Source: Salipiger sp. H15 (GTDB taxonomy: Bacteria; Pseudomonadota; Alphaproteobacteria; Rhodobacterales; Rhodobacteraceae). Taken from it: DNA of 64,000 nt. How positions within the stretch are numbered: the first letter of the stretch is position 1; each line of letters opens with the position of its first letter. The notes under the pieces are model-generated. The model made no database searches. It saw only the letters and a program-made list of their open reading frames with translations, and was not told where the DNA came from. Where the stretch lies: positions 558,001 to 622,000 of the forward strand of contig NZ_CP123384.1 in assembly GCF_040409955.1 (NCBI RefSeq), given 5' to 3'. A program made the position numbers and the translations under genes. Below, piece after piece: positions 51,309 to 60,288 of this stretch.

Positions 51309-53488
51309 GCGATTTCTCTGCCAGCACCGGGGACGGCGTCTGCACGATCAGCTGGGACACGCCGGGCAAGTCGATGAACGTCATGAGCCTCGAGGCGCTG
51401 GCCGAGCTCGACGCGCTGGTCGGCGCGGCGCTCCAGGATGCGGCGGTAAAGGGCATCGTGATCACCTCCGCCAAGCCCGGCAGCTTTGCCGGGGGCATGG
51501 ACCTCAACACCCTCGCCGCGCTGCGCGAGAGCGCCGGGGACGATCCGGCGCAGGGCATCTTCGACGGGATCATGGGGCTGCACGCGGTGCTGCGCCGGAT
51601 CGAGCGCGCCGGGATGGACGCGCAGGACAAGGGCGGCAAGCCCATCGCCTGCGCCCTGCCCGGCACCGCGCTCGGCATCGGCTTCGAGCTGGCGCTGGCC
51701 TGCCACCGCATCTTCGCCGCGCCCGAGCCGAAGGCCAAGATCGGCCTGCCCGAGATCAAGGTCGGGCTCTTTCCCGGCGCGGGCGGCACGACGCGACTGG
51801 TGCGCAAGCTCGGGGCCATGGGCGCCGCGCCCTACCTTCTCGAGGGCACGCTGCTGTCTCCCGACAAGGCGCAGAAGGCCGGGCTGATCGACGAGGTCGC
51901 CGGGGACCCGCTCGCCGCCGCCCGCGACTGGGTGCTGCGCGCCGCGCCCGAGGATCTGGTGAAGCCCTGGGACCGCAAGGGCTACAGGCTGCCCGGCGGC
52001 GGCCCCTACCACCCGGCGGGCTTCATGACCTTCGTCGGCGCCTCGGCCATGGTGAACGGCAAGACCAAGGGGGTCTACCCGGCGGCCAGGGCACTGCTGT
52101 CGGCGGTCTACGAGGGCGCGCAGGTGCCCTTCGACACGGCGCTGAGGATCGAGGCGCGCTGGTTCACCCATGTCATGCTCGACCCCTCCTCCTCGGCGAT
52201 GATCCGCACGCTCTTCGTCAGCAAGGAGGCGCTGGAGAAGGGCGCCCGCCGCCCGGCGGAGGTGCCGCCGCAGAGCGTCAGGAAGCTGGGCGTGCTCGGC
52301 GCCGGGATGATGGGCGCGGGCATCGCGCTGGTCGCGGCGCAGGCGGGGATCGGGGTGGTGCTGCTCGACCGCACGCAAGAGGCGGCCGACAAGGGCCGCG
52401 CCCATGCCGAGGCCTACCTCGACGACGGGGTCAAACGCGGCAAGACCAGCCCCGAGCAGCGGCAGGCGGTGCTGGACCGGCTGACCGCCACCGCCGATTT
52501 CGACGCGCTTGCCGGCTGCGACATGATCATCGAGGCGGTGTTCGAGGACCCGGAGGTCAAGGCCGAGGTCACCCGCACCGCGCTGCGCCACGTGCCCGAA
52601 AGCTGCATCTTCGCCACCAACACCTCGAGCCTGCCGATCAACAAGCTCTCCGAGGCCTCGCTGATGCCCGAGAACTTCGTCGGGCTGCATTTCTTCTCGC
52701 CGGTCGAGAAGATGATGCTGGTCGAGGTGATCAAGGGCGCCCGCACCGGGCCGCGCGCCGTGGCCAAGGCGCTCGACTTCGCGCGGATGATCCGCAAGAC
52801 CCCGATCGTGGTGAACGACGCGCGCTTCTTCTACGCCAACCGCTGCATCATCCCCTATCTCAACGAGGGCATCCGCATGCTGCGCGAGGGCGTCGCCCCG
52901 GCGCTGATCGAGAATGCCGCGAAGCTCGCCGGAATGCCGCTCGGGCCGCTGCAGCTGGTCGACGAGACCTCGATCGAGCTCGGGGTGAAGATCGCGCAGG
53001 CCACCAAGGCGGCGATGGGCGAGAGCTACCGCGACGCCGACGTCGACGAGGTGCTGGGCCGGATGGTCGAACTCGGCCGGCTCGGGCGCAAGGCGGGCGC
53101 CGGCTTCTACGCCTACGAGGACGGCAAGCGGCTCGGGCTCTGGGAGGGGCTGGCCGCGGAATGGCCTGTCGCCGCCGAGCAGCCGGACCTCATGGAGCTG
53201 CAGCACCGCCTGCTCTTCGTGCAGAGCCTCGAGGCGGTGCGCGCGCTGGAACGGCACGTGCTGTCGGACATCCGCGAGGGCGACGTGGGCGCGGTGCTGG
53301 GCTGGGGCTTTGCGCCCTGGTCGGGCGGGCCGTTCTCGTGGCTCGACATGCTGGGCGCGCCCTATGCCGCCGCGCGCGCTGCCGAGCTGGCCGAGCGCCA
53401 CGGCCGCCGCTTCGCCTGCCCCGAGACGCTGGCCGAGATGGCGCGGAAAGGCCAGAGCTTCTACGGCAGCCGCGCAGCGGGGACCTAG
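51305..53488 (+). CDS. fadJ: Trifunctional-type enoyl-CoA hydratase / 3-hydroxyacyl-CoA dehydrogenase
   Basis: A 727-residue beta-oxidation enzyme. The N-terminal crotonase domain has PGSFAGGMDLNTLAALRESA (oxyanion region), CALPGTALGIGFELALACHR and IGLPEIKVGLFPGAGGTTRL (about residues 55-180). The central NAD-binding domain starts KLGVLGAGMMGAGIALVAAQ (about residue 327) and holds the catalytic histidine in NFVGLHFFSPVEKMMLVEVI. The C-terminal domain repeats the 3HCDH fold (GRMVELGRLGRKAGAGFYAY). Length and order fit FadJ/FadB. The stop codon is part of CTAG, which is also the stop of the convergent hydrolase gene. Confidence 0.95.
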   Translation: MSDFSASTGDGVCTISWDTPGKSMNVMSLEALAELDALVGAALQDAAVKGIVITSAKPGSFAGGMDLNTLAALRESAGDDPAQGIFDGIMGLHAVLRRIERAGMDAQDKGGKPIACALPGTALGIGFELALACHRIFAAPEPKAKIGLPEIKVGLFPGAGGTTRLVRKLGAMGAAPYLLEGTLLSPDKAQKAGLIDEVAGDPLAAARDWVLRAAPEDLVKPWDRKGYRLPGGGPYHPAGFMTFVGASAMVNGKTKGVYPAARALLSAVYEGAQVPFDTALRIEARWFTHVMLDPSSSAMIRTLFVSKEALEKGARRPAEVPPQSVRKLGVLGAGMMGAGIALVAAQAGIGVVLLDRTQEAADKGRAHAEAYLDDGVKRGKTSPEQRQAVLDRLTATADFDALAGCDMIIEAVFEDPEVKAEVTRTALRHVPESCIFATNTSSLPINKLSEASLMPENFVGLHFFSPVEKMMLVEVIKGARTGPRAVAKALDFARMIRKTPIVVNDARFFYANRCIIPYLNEGIRMLREGVAPALIENAAKLAGMPLGPLQLVDETSIELGVKIAQATKAAMGESYRDADVDEVLGRMVELGRLGRKAGAGFYAYEDGKRLGLWEGLAAEWPVAAEQPDLMELQHRLLFVQSLEAVRALERHVLSDIREGDVGAVLGWGFAPWSGGPFSWLDMLGAPYAAARAAELAERHGRRFACPETLAEMARKGQSFYGSRAAGT

Positions 53489-54390
53489 GTCAGGACGCTC
53501 GGCGGCAGGTGGGTCCTGAGGAAGCCCACCTGCGCCGCCGCCGCCTCCTCGAAGAGCGGGCCGTCGGTCCAGAGCAGGCCGAAATGGCCGCCGTCGATCT
53601 CGTGGAAGGATTTGCGCCCCGGGATGCGGGCGTAGACCGCGCGCTGCACCTCGGGGTCGCAGCCCGGCATCTCGTCGCCGCGCCCGACCATCACCAGCAC
53701 CGGCATGACCAGCCGCGGCGCGGTGATCCAGGGGGTGAAGGGCACCGGCGTCGCCGGGATCACCCGCGTCACCCGGTTCTGCCAGAGCGTGCCGAAGCGC
53801 CCGCCGTATTCGATGAACCAGCGGAAGGCCTGGATCGGGGTCAGCAGCGAGGGCGTTCCGGCCTGGTCGAAGGAGACCACCGGCAGCGGGCCCGTCGTCT
53901 CGCCCGGCCCGCCCGAGACATCGCCGCCCGCGAAGGTCTCGCGCAGCAGCTCGAACGCGCCCTCGGGCATCTCCCCCGGCAGGCTGGCGCCACAGGCGGG
54001 GATCTGCGCGACGATGGCGCCGATCTCCTCGATCAGCGCCCCCGCCACCAGCACCACCATCGCGGAGTAGCTGTCACCCCAGAGCGCGATGCGCCCGGCC
54101 CCGCCGCCGCGCCGCAGGTAGGCGACGGCGTCGCGGTAGCCGCGGCCCTGGGTCCACGGGTTGATCTCCTGCCGCGGCTCGCCGCCGCTCGCGCCGAAGC
54201 CGCGGTGGTCATAGGCCAGCACATCGTAGCCCGCGGCAAAGAAGGCCTCGGCATAGGCATCCATCGCCATGGGCACCGTCGCCGAGGTGCCATGCGCCAT
54301 GACGAGGGTGACCCCCGCCCCGTCCGCATGGGCATAGTGCCGCCCGCGCAGGATAGCCCCTTCCGAGGGAAACTCGACCAGTTCGAACAT
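53485..54390 (-). CDS. Alpha/beta hydrolase
   Basis: A 301-residue alpha/beta-hydrolase. The nucleophile elbow is ALWGDSYSAM (G-D-S-Y-S, about residue 98), the acid is probably in VMVGRGDEMPG and the histidine in EIDGGHFGLLW, so the triad is complete. HGTSATVPMAMDAYAEAFFA near the N-terminus gives the oxyanion loop (HG). It resembles acyl/peptidase S15-like dienelactone hydrolases, but the substrate is unknown. GAGGCTC-like Shine-Dalgarno bases precede the start at 54390. It is convergent with fadJ and shares its stop palindrome; ccr lies upstream in the same direction. Confidence 0.85.
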   Translation of the reverse strand: MFELVEFPSEGAILRGRHYAHADGAGVTLVMAHGTSATVPMAMDAYAEAFFAAGYDVLAYDHRGFGASGGEPRQEINPWTQGRGYRDAVAYLRRGGGAGRIALWGDSYSAMVVLVAGALIEEIGAIVAQIPACGASLPGEMPEGAFELLRETFAGGDVSGGPGETTGPLPVVSFDQAGTPSLLTPIQAFRWFIEYGGRFGTLWQNRVTRVIPATPVPFTPWITAPRLVMPVLVMVGRGDEMPGCDPEVQRAVYARIPGRKSFHEIDGGHFGLLWTDGPLFEEAAAAQVGFLRTHLPPSVLT

Positions 54391-54472
54391 GTGAGGCTCC
54401 TCCCGCGACCGGCCCAGCATAGCACGGCCCGCCCGGGAAGCGTCACGCGAAGGGCAGCGCGCGCGCCCGGCC

Positions 54473-54495
54473 CTTCTTCTCTTTGAAAATACGCC
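54473..54495 (-). repeat. Dispersed TATTT/GAAG element, copy 4
   Basis: On the minus strand it reads GGCGTATTT, then TCA, then AAGAGAAGAAG (with one T added after TATTT relative to copies 1 and 3). It follows a hairpin region (GGGGGC-GCT-GCCCCC, then TTGGCC-TTC-GGCCAA) 3' of ccr, so hairpins and element together probably mark the end of the ccr transcript. Confidence 0.65.
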
Positions 54496-54552
54496 GGGGG
54501 TGAATTGGCCGAAGGCCAAGAGGGGGCAGCGCCCCCTCCCGCTTTTCCGGCT

Positions 54553-55833
54553 TCAGCCCGTCAGCGCGTCCTCGAAGGTGCGCAGCCCGGTGCGCGGGGC
54601 CTGCACCAGCACCGCCATGTTGCCGGGCTTGTGCTGGTTGCGCAGCATCTTCACATGCGCCGCGGGGATCTCGTCCCAGCTGAACACCTCGGACATGCAG
54701 GGATCGAGCCGCCGCTCGATCATCAGCTTGTTCGCCGCCGAGGCCTGCTTGAGATGGGCGAAGTGCGAGCCCTGCAGGCGCTTCTGGTGCATCCACATGT
54801 AGCGCACGTCGAAGGTGCAGTTGAAGCCGGAGGTGCCGGCGCAGATCACCACCATGCCGCCCTTTTTGCAGACCAGCGCCGAGACCGGGAAGGTCGCCTC
54901 GCCCGGGTGCTCGAAGACCATGTCGACGCTGACGCCCTTGCCGGTGATGTCCCAGATCGCCTTGCCGAACTTGCGCGCCTCCTTGAGCCAGTCGTTGTAC
55001 TCGGGCGTGTTGACCTTGGGCAGCTGGCCCCAGCACTTGAACTCGTTGCGGTTGATGACGCCCTTGGCGCCCATCGACATGACGAACTCGCGCTTGCTCT
55101 CGTCCGAGATCACCCCGATGGCATTGGCGCCCGCGGTGTTGATCAGCTGGATCGCGTAGGAGCCGAGCCCGCCCGAGGCGCCCCAGACCAGCACGTTCTG
55201 CCCCGGCTTCAGCTCGTGCGGCTCGTGGCCGAAGAGCATCCGGTAGGCGGTGGCCAGCGTCAGCGTGTAGCAGGCGCTTTCCTCCCAGGTGAGGTGCTTC
55301 GGCCGCGGCATCAGCTGCTGCGCCTGCACGCGGGTGAACTGGGCGAAGCTGCCGTCCGGCGTCTCGTAGCCCCAGATCCGCTGCGAGGGCGAGAACATCG
55401 GATCGCCGCCGTTGCACTCCTCGTCGTCGCCGTCATCCTGGTTGCAGTGGATGACCACCTCGTCACCGACCTTCCAGCGGGTGACCTTGTCGCCCACCTT
55501 CCAGACGATGCCCGAGGCGTCCGAGCCCGCGATGTGATAGGGCGCGCCATGGCCGTCGAAGGGGCTGATCGGCACGCCGAGCCCGGCCCAGACGCCGTTG
55601 TAGTTGACCCCGGCCGCCATCACCAGGACCAGCACTTCCGAGCTGTCGATCTCCCAGGTGTCGACAACCTCCTTCTGGAAGGACTTGTCCGGCTCGCCGT
55701 GACGCTCGCGGCGGATCGCCCAGGCGTACATCTGCTTCGGCACGTGGCCGAGGGGCGGCATCTCGCCGATCTCGTAGAGGTCCTTCATCGGCGCGTCGTA
55801 GGGCGCGATCTCGGTCTTGCTGTCCAGCGCCAT
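54553..55833 (-). CDS. ccr: Crotonyl-CoA carboxylase/reductase
   Basis: Ccr reductively carboxylates crotonyl-CoA with NADPH and CO2 to (2S)-ethylmalonyl-CoA, the key step of the ethylmalonyl-CoA pathway for acetyl-CoA assimilation. The 426-residue medium-chain reductase contains VLVLVMAAGVNYNGVWAGLG, the nucleotide-binding VLVWGASGGLGSYAIQLINT, EHPGEATFPVSALVCKKGGM and VRYMWMHQKRLQGSHFAHLK, all typical of Ccr. The start at 55833 (MALDSKTEIAPYD) is five bases from AAGGAGG; the ATG just before it is too close to that site. It is divergent from ecm with 326 bases between. Confidence 0.96.
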   Translation of the reverse strand: MALDSKTEIAPYDAPMKDLYEIGEMPPLGHVPKQMYAWAIRRERHGEPDKSFQKEVVDTWEIDSSEVLVLVMAAGVNYNGVWAGLGVPISPFDGHGAPYHIAGSDASGIVWKVGDKVTRWKVGDEVVIHCNQDDGDDEECNGGDPMFSPSQRIWGYETPDGSFAQFTRVQAQQLMPRPKHLTWEESACYTLTLATAYRMLFGHEPHELKPGQNVLVWGASGGLGSYAIQLINTAGANAIGVISDESKREFVMSMGAKGVINRNEFKCWGQLPKVNTPEYNDWLKEARKFGKAIWDITGKGVSVDMVFEHPGEATFPVSALVCKKGGMVVICAGTSGFNCTFDVRYMWMHQKRLQGSHFAHLKQASAANKLMIERRLDPCMSEVFSWDEIPAAHVKMLRNQHKPGNMAVLVQAPRTGLRTFEDALTG

Positions 55834-56159
55834 CATGGCCTCCTTCCTCACTCCTGCATGGCCCGCGCCGCAGTGCAGAATCGCGGGGCTCCTCCCCATC
55901 GGGATACAATCGGCTGCGCAATATTGCAACTCAAATGGATTACCATGAGAAACTTTATAACCTCGCGGATGCAGAAACTTTCAGCGCCTCCGATGCCAAA
56001 CGCATGTATGCTGGGCTCTGGACGATCCGCGTCGCGCTGCGCTGCGGCTGCGGGCGTCCGCCGCGCCGCGGCGAATTGACGAGACATTTTATTTCTCTTA
56101 TCCACTGCGAACCGCAAGATGATTGCTCGCAAGATTCGCGCCGTCCGAGGGAGGATGAC
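55834..56159. promoter_or_regulatory. Divergent control region of ccr and ecm
   Basis: 326 bases with no gene. The exact palindrome GCAATATTGC lies at 55918-55927, inside TGCGCAATATTGCAAC. The dyad TTGC-TC-GCAA lies at 56123-56132, about 30 bases before the ecm start, and the same 11-base string ATTGCTCGCAA recurs at 58207-58217 before the H-NS-like gene. TTGC/GCAA dyads resemble targets reported for ScfR/RamB-type short-chain acyl-CoA regulators such as PccR. The AT-rich stretch around 56085-56105 could hold the ecm promoter. Confidence 0.5.
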
Positions 56160-58136
56160 ATGAAAGACAGCACCAGCCCGCGCCAGCCCGACCGTCCCTG
56201 GCTGATCCGCACCTATGCCGGACACTCGACCGCCAGCGCCTCGAACGCGCTCTACCGGGCGAACCTCGCCAAGGGGCAGACCGGCCTGTCGGTGGCCTTC
56301 GACCTGCCCACGCAGACCGGCTACGACAGCGATCACGTGCTGGCGCGCGGCGAGGTCGGCAAGGTGGGCGTGCCGGTCTGCCATCTCGGCGACATGCGCG
56401 CGCTCTTCGCGCAGATCCCGCTCGAGCAGATGAACACCTCGATGACGATCAACGCGACCGCGCCCTGGCTGCTGGCGCTCTATATCGCGGTGGCCGAGGA
56501 GCAGGGGGCCGACATCGCGCAGCTGCAGGGCACGGTGCAGAACGACCTGATCAAGGAATACCTCAGCCGCGGCACCTATATCTGCCCGCCGAAACCGTCA
56601 TTGAAGATGATCGGCGACGTGGCCGAATATTGCTACACCCATGTTCCCAAGTGGAACCCGATGAATGTCTGCTCCTACCATTTGCAGGAAGCGGGCGCGA
56701 CGCCCGAGCAGGAACTGGCCTTTGCCCTCGCCACCGCCTGCGCGGTGCTCGACGAATTGAAGCCGCGGGTGGCGCCCGAAGATTTCCCGGCACTCACCGG
56801 ACGCATCAGCTTTTTCGTCAATGCCGGCATCCGATTTGTGACCGAGATGTGCAAGATGCGCGCCTTTGTCGATCTCTGGGACGAAATCCTGCAGGAGCGC
56901 TACGGCGTGGCGGAGTCGAAATACCGCCGGTTCCGCTATGGGGTGCAGGTCAACAGCCTCGGCCTGACCGAGCAGCAGCCGGAAAACAATGTCTACCGAA
57001 TCCTGATCGAGATGCTGGCAGTCACGCTCTCGAAGAAAGCCCGCGCCCGCGCGGTGCAATTGCCCGCCTGGAACGAGGCGCTTGGCCTGCCCCGCCCCTG
57101 GGATCAGCAATGGTCGATGCGGATGCAGCAGATTCTCGCCTACGAGACCGACCTGCTGGAATTCGACGACCTCTTCGACGGCAATCCCGCGGTCGACCGC
57201 AAGGTCGAGGCGCTGAAAGAGGGCGCCCGCGCCGAGCTTGCCAATATCGACTCCATGGGCGGCGCGATTGGCGCGATCGACTACATGAAATCACGGCTCG
57301 TCGATGCCAATGCCGACCGGCTCGGCCGAATTGAGCGCAACGAGACCACCGTCGTCGGCGTCAACCGCTGGGTCGAGGGGGAAGTCTCGCCGCTTGTCGG
57401 CGCGGACGGCGGCATCATGGTCGTGGATCCGGCGGTCGAGGAAAACCAGATCGCGACCCTGAGGGAATGGCGCGCCGGCCGCGACGCAAATGCCGTCGCG
57501 CAGGCACTCGCAGACCTTCGCCGCGCCGCCGAAGCCGGCGAAAATGTCATGCCCGCCTCGATCACCTGCGCGCGCGCCGGGGTCACCACCGGCGAATGGG
57601 CCGGGGAAATGCGCGCGGTTCACGGCGAATACCGCGGCCCCACGGGCGTTGCCAAGGCCGTCTCGAACCGCACCGAGGGGCTCGACGACATCCGCGCCGC
57701 CGTCGATGCGGTCAGCGACCGGCTCGGGCGCCGCCTGCGCTTTCTCGTCGGCAAGCCGGGGCTCGACGGGCATTCCAACGGCGCCGAGCAGATTGCCTTC
57801 CGCGCCCGAGATTGCGGAATGGACATAGACTACGAGGGAATTCGCCTGACGCCGGAACAGATCGTCGCCCAGGCGGGCAAGGGCGCGCATGTGCTGGGGC
57901 TTTCCATTCTCTCCGGAAGTCACATCCCGCTCATCGAGGATATAATGCAGAGGTTGCGCGCCGAGGGGCTGACGCATATCCCGGTGGTCGTCGGAGGCAT
58001 CATCCCCGAAGAGGATGCCGCCCGGCTCAAGGCGCTTGGCGTGGCCCGGATCTACACGCCGAAGAATTTCGAGCTGAACGGCATTATGAAAGACATCATT
58101 AACCTTGTAGATCCGGAATGTGTCGCCGCTCAATAA
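56160..58136 (+). CDS. ecm: Ethylmalonyl-CoA mutase (coenzyme B12-dependent)
   Basis: Ecm rearranges (2R)-ethylmalonyl-CoA to methylsuccinyl-CoA, two steps after Ccr. The 658-residue single chain has the N-terminal substrate barrel (RPWLIRTYAGHSTASASNAL, AFDLPTQTGYDSDHVLARGE, TYICPPKPSLKMIGDVAEYC) and the C-terminal B12-binding domain with the D-x-H-x-x-G motif DGHSNG (Asp536, His538), GAHVLGLSILSGSHIPLIED and VVVGGIIPEEDAARLKALGV. Divergent pairing with ccr and the length support Ecm over methylmalonyl-CoA mutase, which is usually over 700 residues. GGAGG is five bases before the start. Third-position A/T is more frequent in 56.6-57.9 kb than in the neighbourhood. Confidence 0.94.
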   Translation: MKDSTSPRQPDRPWLIRTYAGHSTASASNALYRANLAKGQTGLSVAFDLPTQTGYDSDHVLARGEVGKVGVPVCHLGDMRALFAQIPLEQMNTSMTINATAPWLLALYIAVAEEQGADIAQLQGTVQNDLIKEYLSRGTYICPPKPSLKMIGDVAEYCYTHVPKWNPMNVCSYHLQEAGATPEQELAFALATACAVLDELKPRVAPEDFPALTGRISFFVNAGIRFVTEMCKMRAFVDLWDEILQERYGVAESKYRRFRYGVQVNSLGLTEQQPENNVYRILIEMLAVTLSKKARARAVQLPAWNEALGLPRPWDQQWSMRMQQILAYETDLLEFDDLFDGNPAVDRKVEALKEGARAELANIDSMGGAIGAIDYMKSRLVDANADRLGRIERNETTVVGVNRWVEGEVSPLVGADGGIMVVDPAVEENQIATLREWRAGRDANAVAQALADLRRAAEAGENVMPASITCARAGVTTGEWAGEMRAVHGEYRGPTGVAKAVSNRTEGLDDIRAAVDAVSDRLGRRLRFLVGKPGLDGHSNGAEQIAFRARDCGMDIDYEGIRLTPEQIVAQAGKGAHVLGLSILSGSHIPLIEDIMQRLRAEGLTHIPVVVGGIIPEEDAARLKALGVARIYTPKNFELNGIMKDIINLVDPECVAAQ

Positions 58137-58171
58137 CGCGGCGCGCACCGAACTCGGGCTGCAAAAAGAAT

Positions 58172-58200
58172 CGGCTGTTCACCGCTCACGTGAGCAGCCG
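58172..58200 (+). terminator. Hairpin after ecm
   Basis: CGGCTG-T-TCAC pairs with GTGA-G-CAGCCG (11 base pairs counting one T-G) around a 7-base loop, 36 bases past the ecm stop. It also contains the 12-base palindrome GCTCACGTGAGC. There is no T-run, so it may be an operator for the following gene instead. Confidence 0.4.
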
Positions 58201-58298
58201 GCAGACATTGCTCGCAAAAAGTCCATTTGACACAAAGCCATATCTTGAAGAATGACTCCGGATGCCGAATTTTTAAGGCACAGAAAACGGAGACGATC

Positions 58299-58610
58299 GT
58301 GAATATTGATCTTGATACCCTGTCCAAGGACGAGCTGAAGCAGCTGAAGTCCGACGTTGAGAAAGCTCTGGTGACAATAGACGCCCGCCGCAAGGCAGAA
58401 GCAAAGCGTGCCGCCGAGCAAGTCGCCAAGGAATTCGGCTACTCTCTCGAAGACATCATCGCAGCCGGGGGCACCAAGGGCTCCAAGGGTGCGCCCAAAT
58501 ACGCAAATCCGGCCGATCCGGCACAAACCTGGACCGGCCGTGGCCGCAAACCCAACTGGGTGATCGAAGCCCTCGACGAAGGGAAGTCGCTCGAAGATCT
58601 CGCACTCTGA
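58299..58610 (+). CDS. H-NS-family small DNA-binding protein (HvrA-like)
   Basis: A 103-residue nucleoid-type protein. The N-terminal half is a coiled-coil dimerisation region ([39 protein letters not shown]). The C-terminal DNA-binding core [20 protein letters not shown] contains the [11 protein letters not shown]-hook-like loop of H-NS. A GTG at 58299 is chosen as start because it gives the family length and has GGAGA upstream; a TTG at 58227 would add 24 residues of unlike composition. Codon use is less GC-rich than in neighbours. Its TGA overlaps the deoD ATG (TGATG), so the two are coupled. HvrA-like proteins tune photosynthesis and nitrogen genes in Rhodobacter; the target here is unknown. 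Confidence 0.92.
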   Translation: MNIDLDTLSKDELKQLKSDVEKALVTIDARRKAEAKRAAEQVAKEFGYSLEDIIAAGGTKGSKGAPKYANPADPAQTWTGRGRKPNWVIEALDEGKSLEDLAL

Positions 58611-59314
58611 TGACGGTCCATATCGGAGCAAAGCCCGGCGACATCGCCGAAACGGTTCTGATGCCCGGAGATCCGCTGCGCGCGGAATGGGTTGCGGAAA
58701 CGTTTCTGGAAGACGCGGTCTGCGTCAACCGGGTGCGTGGCATGTACGGATTCACCGGGACCTGGAAAGGTCACCGGGTCACTGTGCATGGCTCCGGCAT
58801 GGGGATGCCTAGCCTGTCCATCTACGCCAACGAACTGATCCGGGACTACGGGGCGAAGACCCTGATCCGCATCGGCTCCTGCGGCGCGATGCAGGAAAGC
58901 GTGTCGGTGCGCGATGTCATCCTCGCGATGACCGCGAGCACCCTGTCGACACCGTCTCGCGGCATCTTCCGCGAGCTGAACTTTGCGCCCTGTGCCGACT
59001 TCGGCCTGTTGCGCGCCGCATCAGATGCCGCAGAACGCATCGGTGCGAAGACCCATGTGGGCGGCATCTACTCGGCCGACGTGTTCTACGACGAGCGCCC
59101 CGATCTCAACGAGATCATGGTCCGTCACGGGATCCTCGGCGTCGAGATGGAAGCCGCCGAGCTCTACAACCTCGCCGCACGCCATGGAGTGCGGGCGCTG
59201 GCGGTGCTCACCGTTTCCGACCATCTCATCACGCATGAGGCGCTGCCTGCCGAAGACCGGCAGAGCTCCTTCGCCGAGATGGTCGAGATCGCGCTCGAAG
59301 CCGCGTTCTCCTGA
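58610..59314 (+). CDS. deoD: Purine-nucleoside phosphorylase, DeoD type
   Basis: DeoD cleaves purine (deoxy)ribonucleosides with phosphate in salvage. The 234-residue protein starts [20 protein letters not shown] with [13 protein letters not shown], and contains [20 protein letters not shown] (phosphate site), [11 protein letters not shown], and [18 protein letters not shown] (nucleoside site), followed by the acid/base aspartate in LTVSDHLI. All are standard for hexameric DeoD. The gene is translationally coupled to the H-NS-like gene, an unusual partner, and ends at a 10-base-pair hairpin. Confidence 0.96.
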   Translation: MTVHIGAKPGDIAETVLMPGDPLRAEWVAETFLEDAVCVNRVRGMYGFTGTWKGHRVTVHGSGMGMPSLSIYANELIRDYGAKTLIRIGSCGAMQESVSVRDVILAMTASTLSTPSRGIFRELNFAPCADFGLLRAASDAAERIGAKTHVGGIYSADVFYDERPDLNEIMVRHGILGVEMEAAELYNLAARHGVRALAVLTVSDHLITHEALPAEDRQSSFAEMVEIALEAAFS

Positions 59315-59318
59315 GATA

Positions 59319-59342
59319 CGGGCAGGGCAGAAGCCCTGCCCG
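59319..59342 (+). terminator. Terminator of deoD
   Basis: CGGGCAGGGC and GCCCTGCCCG form an exact 10-base-pair stem with loop AGAA, four bases after the deoD stop, followed by ACATTTCC. Confidence 0.7.
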
Positions 59343-59380
59343 ACATTTCCCCCCTCCCCGCTCCTTGGCAGAGCCGGCTC

Positions 59381-60229
59381 CTAGAGCCCGTGCGTGCCGT
59401 CGTAGCCGTTGCGCTGCGGCGAGCTCCAGCCTTGCAGCGCCGCCTGCGGCACCGACAGGATGTCGACCTCGAGCGGGGCGCAGCGCGCCGTGTCGGAACT
59501 GTGCTCGCTGCTGCAGTCGCCGCCCGGGCAGGCGCTGAGCGCGCCCAGCAGGTCGATCTCGGCGAAGAAGGTCAGGTGATCGCCCGGACGCACCGGGCTT
59601 GCCTTCATGAAATACTGGCCGGTGTCGCGGGTGAAGCCGGTGCACATGAAGACGTTGAGCACGTCATGCACCTCGCGCGCCGCCTCCGCCACCGGCAGGC
59701 CGGTCGCCCCGGCCAGCGCGCGGGTCAGGTTGGAATGGCAGCAATGGTGGTACTGGCCGCCGCCGCTGAGCAGGTAATGCGTGTGCGGATCGCAGCGCGT
59801 GCCGATCACGTCATGCACAGAGCCGCCAAAGGCGTCGATGCCGTACCAGTCGAGGCTGTCCTCGACGATGGTCGCCATCGGGCGCAGGTGCGGAAAGCTC
59901 GACCACATGCGCTCGCCGGTGGTCAGGTGCGTGCCGTGCAGGGCGCGGGTCTTGCCCGAGTAGAAGCGCTCCGACAGGTCCGCGGCGTTCCAGAGGTTGA
60001 GATCGCCCACCTGCGGCGCCTCGACGCTGCGGATGCGGAAGAAGCCCCCCGCCGGCACGCGGAAGGCGCAGGCCTCGCGCGGGGCGGCGACGACGGTCTC
60101 GACCAGCTCCGCCTGCGCCAGCGCGGCACGGTAGAGCGCCATGTCCGGCACCGGCAGCGTCTCGTTCGGGTAGCAGATCACCGGCGGAATCGCGCGGCGC
60201 GCCTCTGCATCGGCGGGGGCCTGGGTCAT
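59381..60229 (-). CDS. DUF1989 / urea carboxylase-associated family protein
   Basis: A 282-residue protein of the DUF1989 (UAAP-like) family. It contains FRVPAGGFFRIRSVEAPQVG and DLNLWNAADLSERFYSGKTR, HDVIGTRCDPHTHYLLSGGG, and MKASPVRPGDHLTFFAEIDL, the conserved blocks of the family; the His and Cys residues in RCDPHTHYLL and QYHHCCHSNL may bind a metal. Such proteins occur with urea carboxylase/allophanate hydrolase or carboxyguanidine hydrolysis genes, but none is present here. GGAGATC gives good spacing for the start at 60229. It is monocistronic as far as can be seen. Confidence 0.88.
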   Translation of the reverse strand: MTQAPADAEARRAIPPVICYPNETLPVPDMALYRAALAQAELVETVVAAPREACAFRVPAGGFFRIRSVEAPQVGDLNLWNAADLSERFYSGKTRALHGTHLTTGERMWSSFPHLRPMATIVEDSLDWYGIDAFGGSVHDVIGTRCDPHTHYLLSGGGQYHHCCHSNLTRALAGATGLPVAEAAREVHDVLNVFMCTGFTRDTGQYFMKASPVRPGDHLTFFAEIDLLGALSACPGGDCSSEHSSDTARCAPLEVDILSVPQAALQGWSSPQRNGYDGTHGL

Positions 60230-60288
60230 GGCGGATCTCCTTTTGCGCAAGAAGGCCCCGCCCCGCGCGCAGGATCAAGCCCTTCCGC

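Noticed and set aside
51235..54486. A plus-strand frame of more than 1,000 codons spanning fadJ and the hydrolase.
   Set aside because: It is out of frame with FadJ and runs through a convergent gene; Arg/Ala/Gly-rich with no motif.
58227..58298. A longer N-terminus for the H-NS-like protein from a TTG start.
   Set aside because: The added 24 residues do not resemble H-NS, and the GTG at 58299 has a better ribosome site and gives the usual length.
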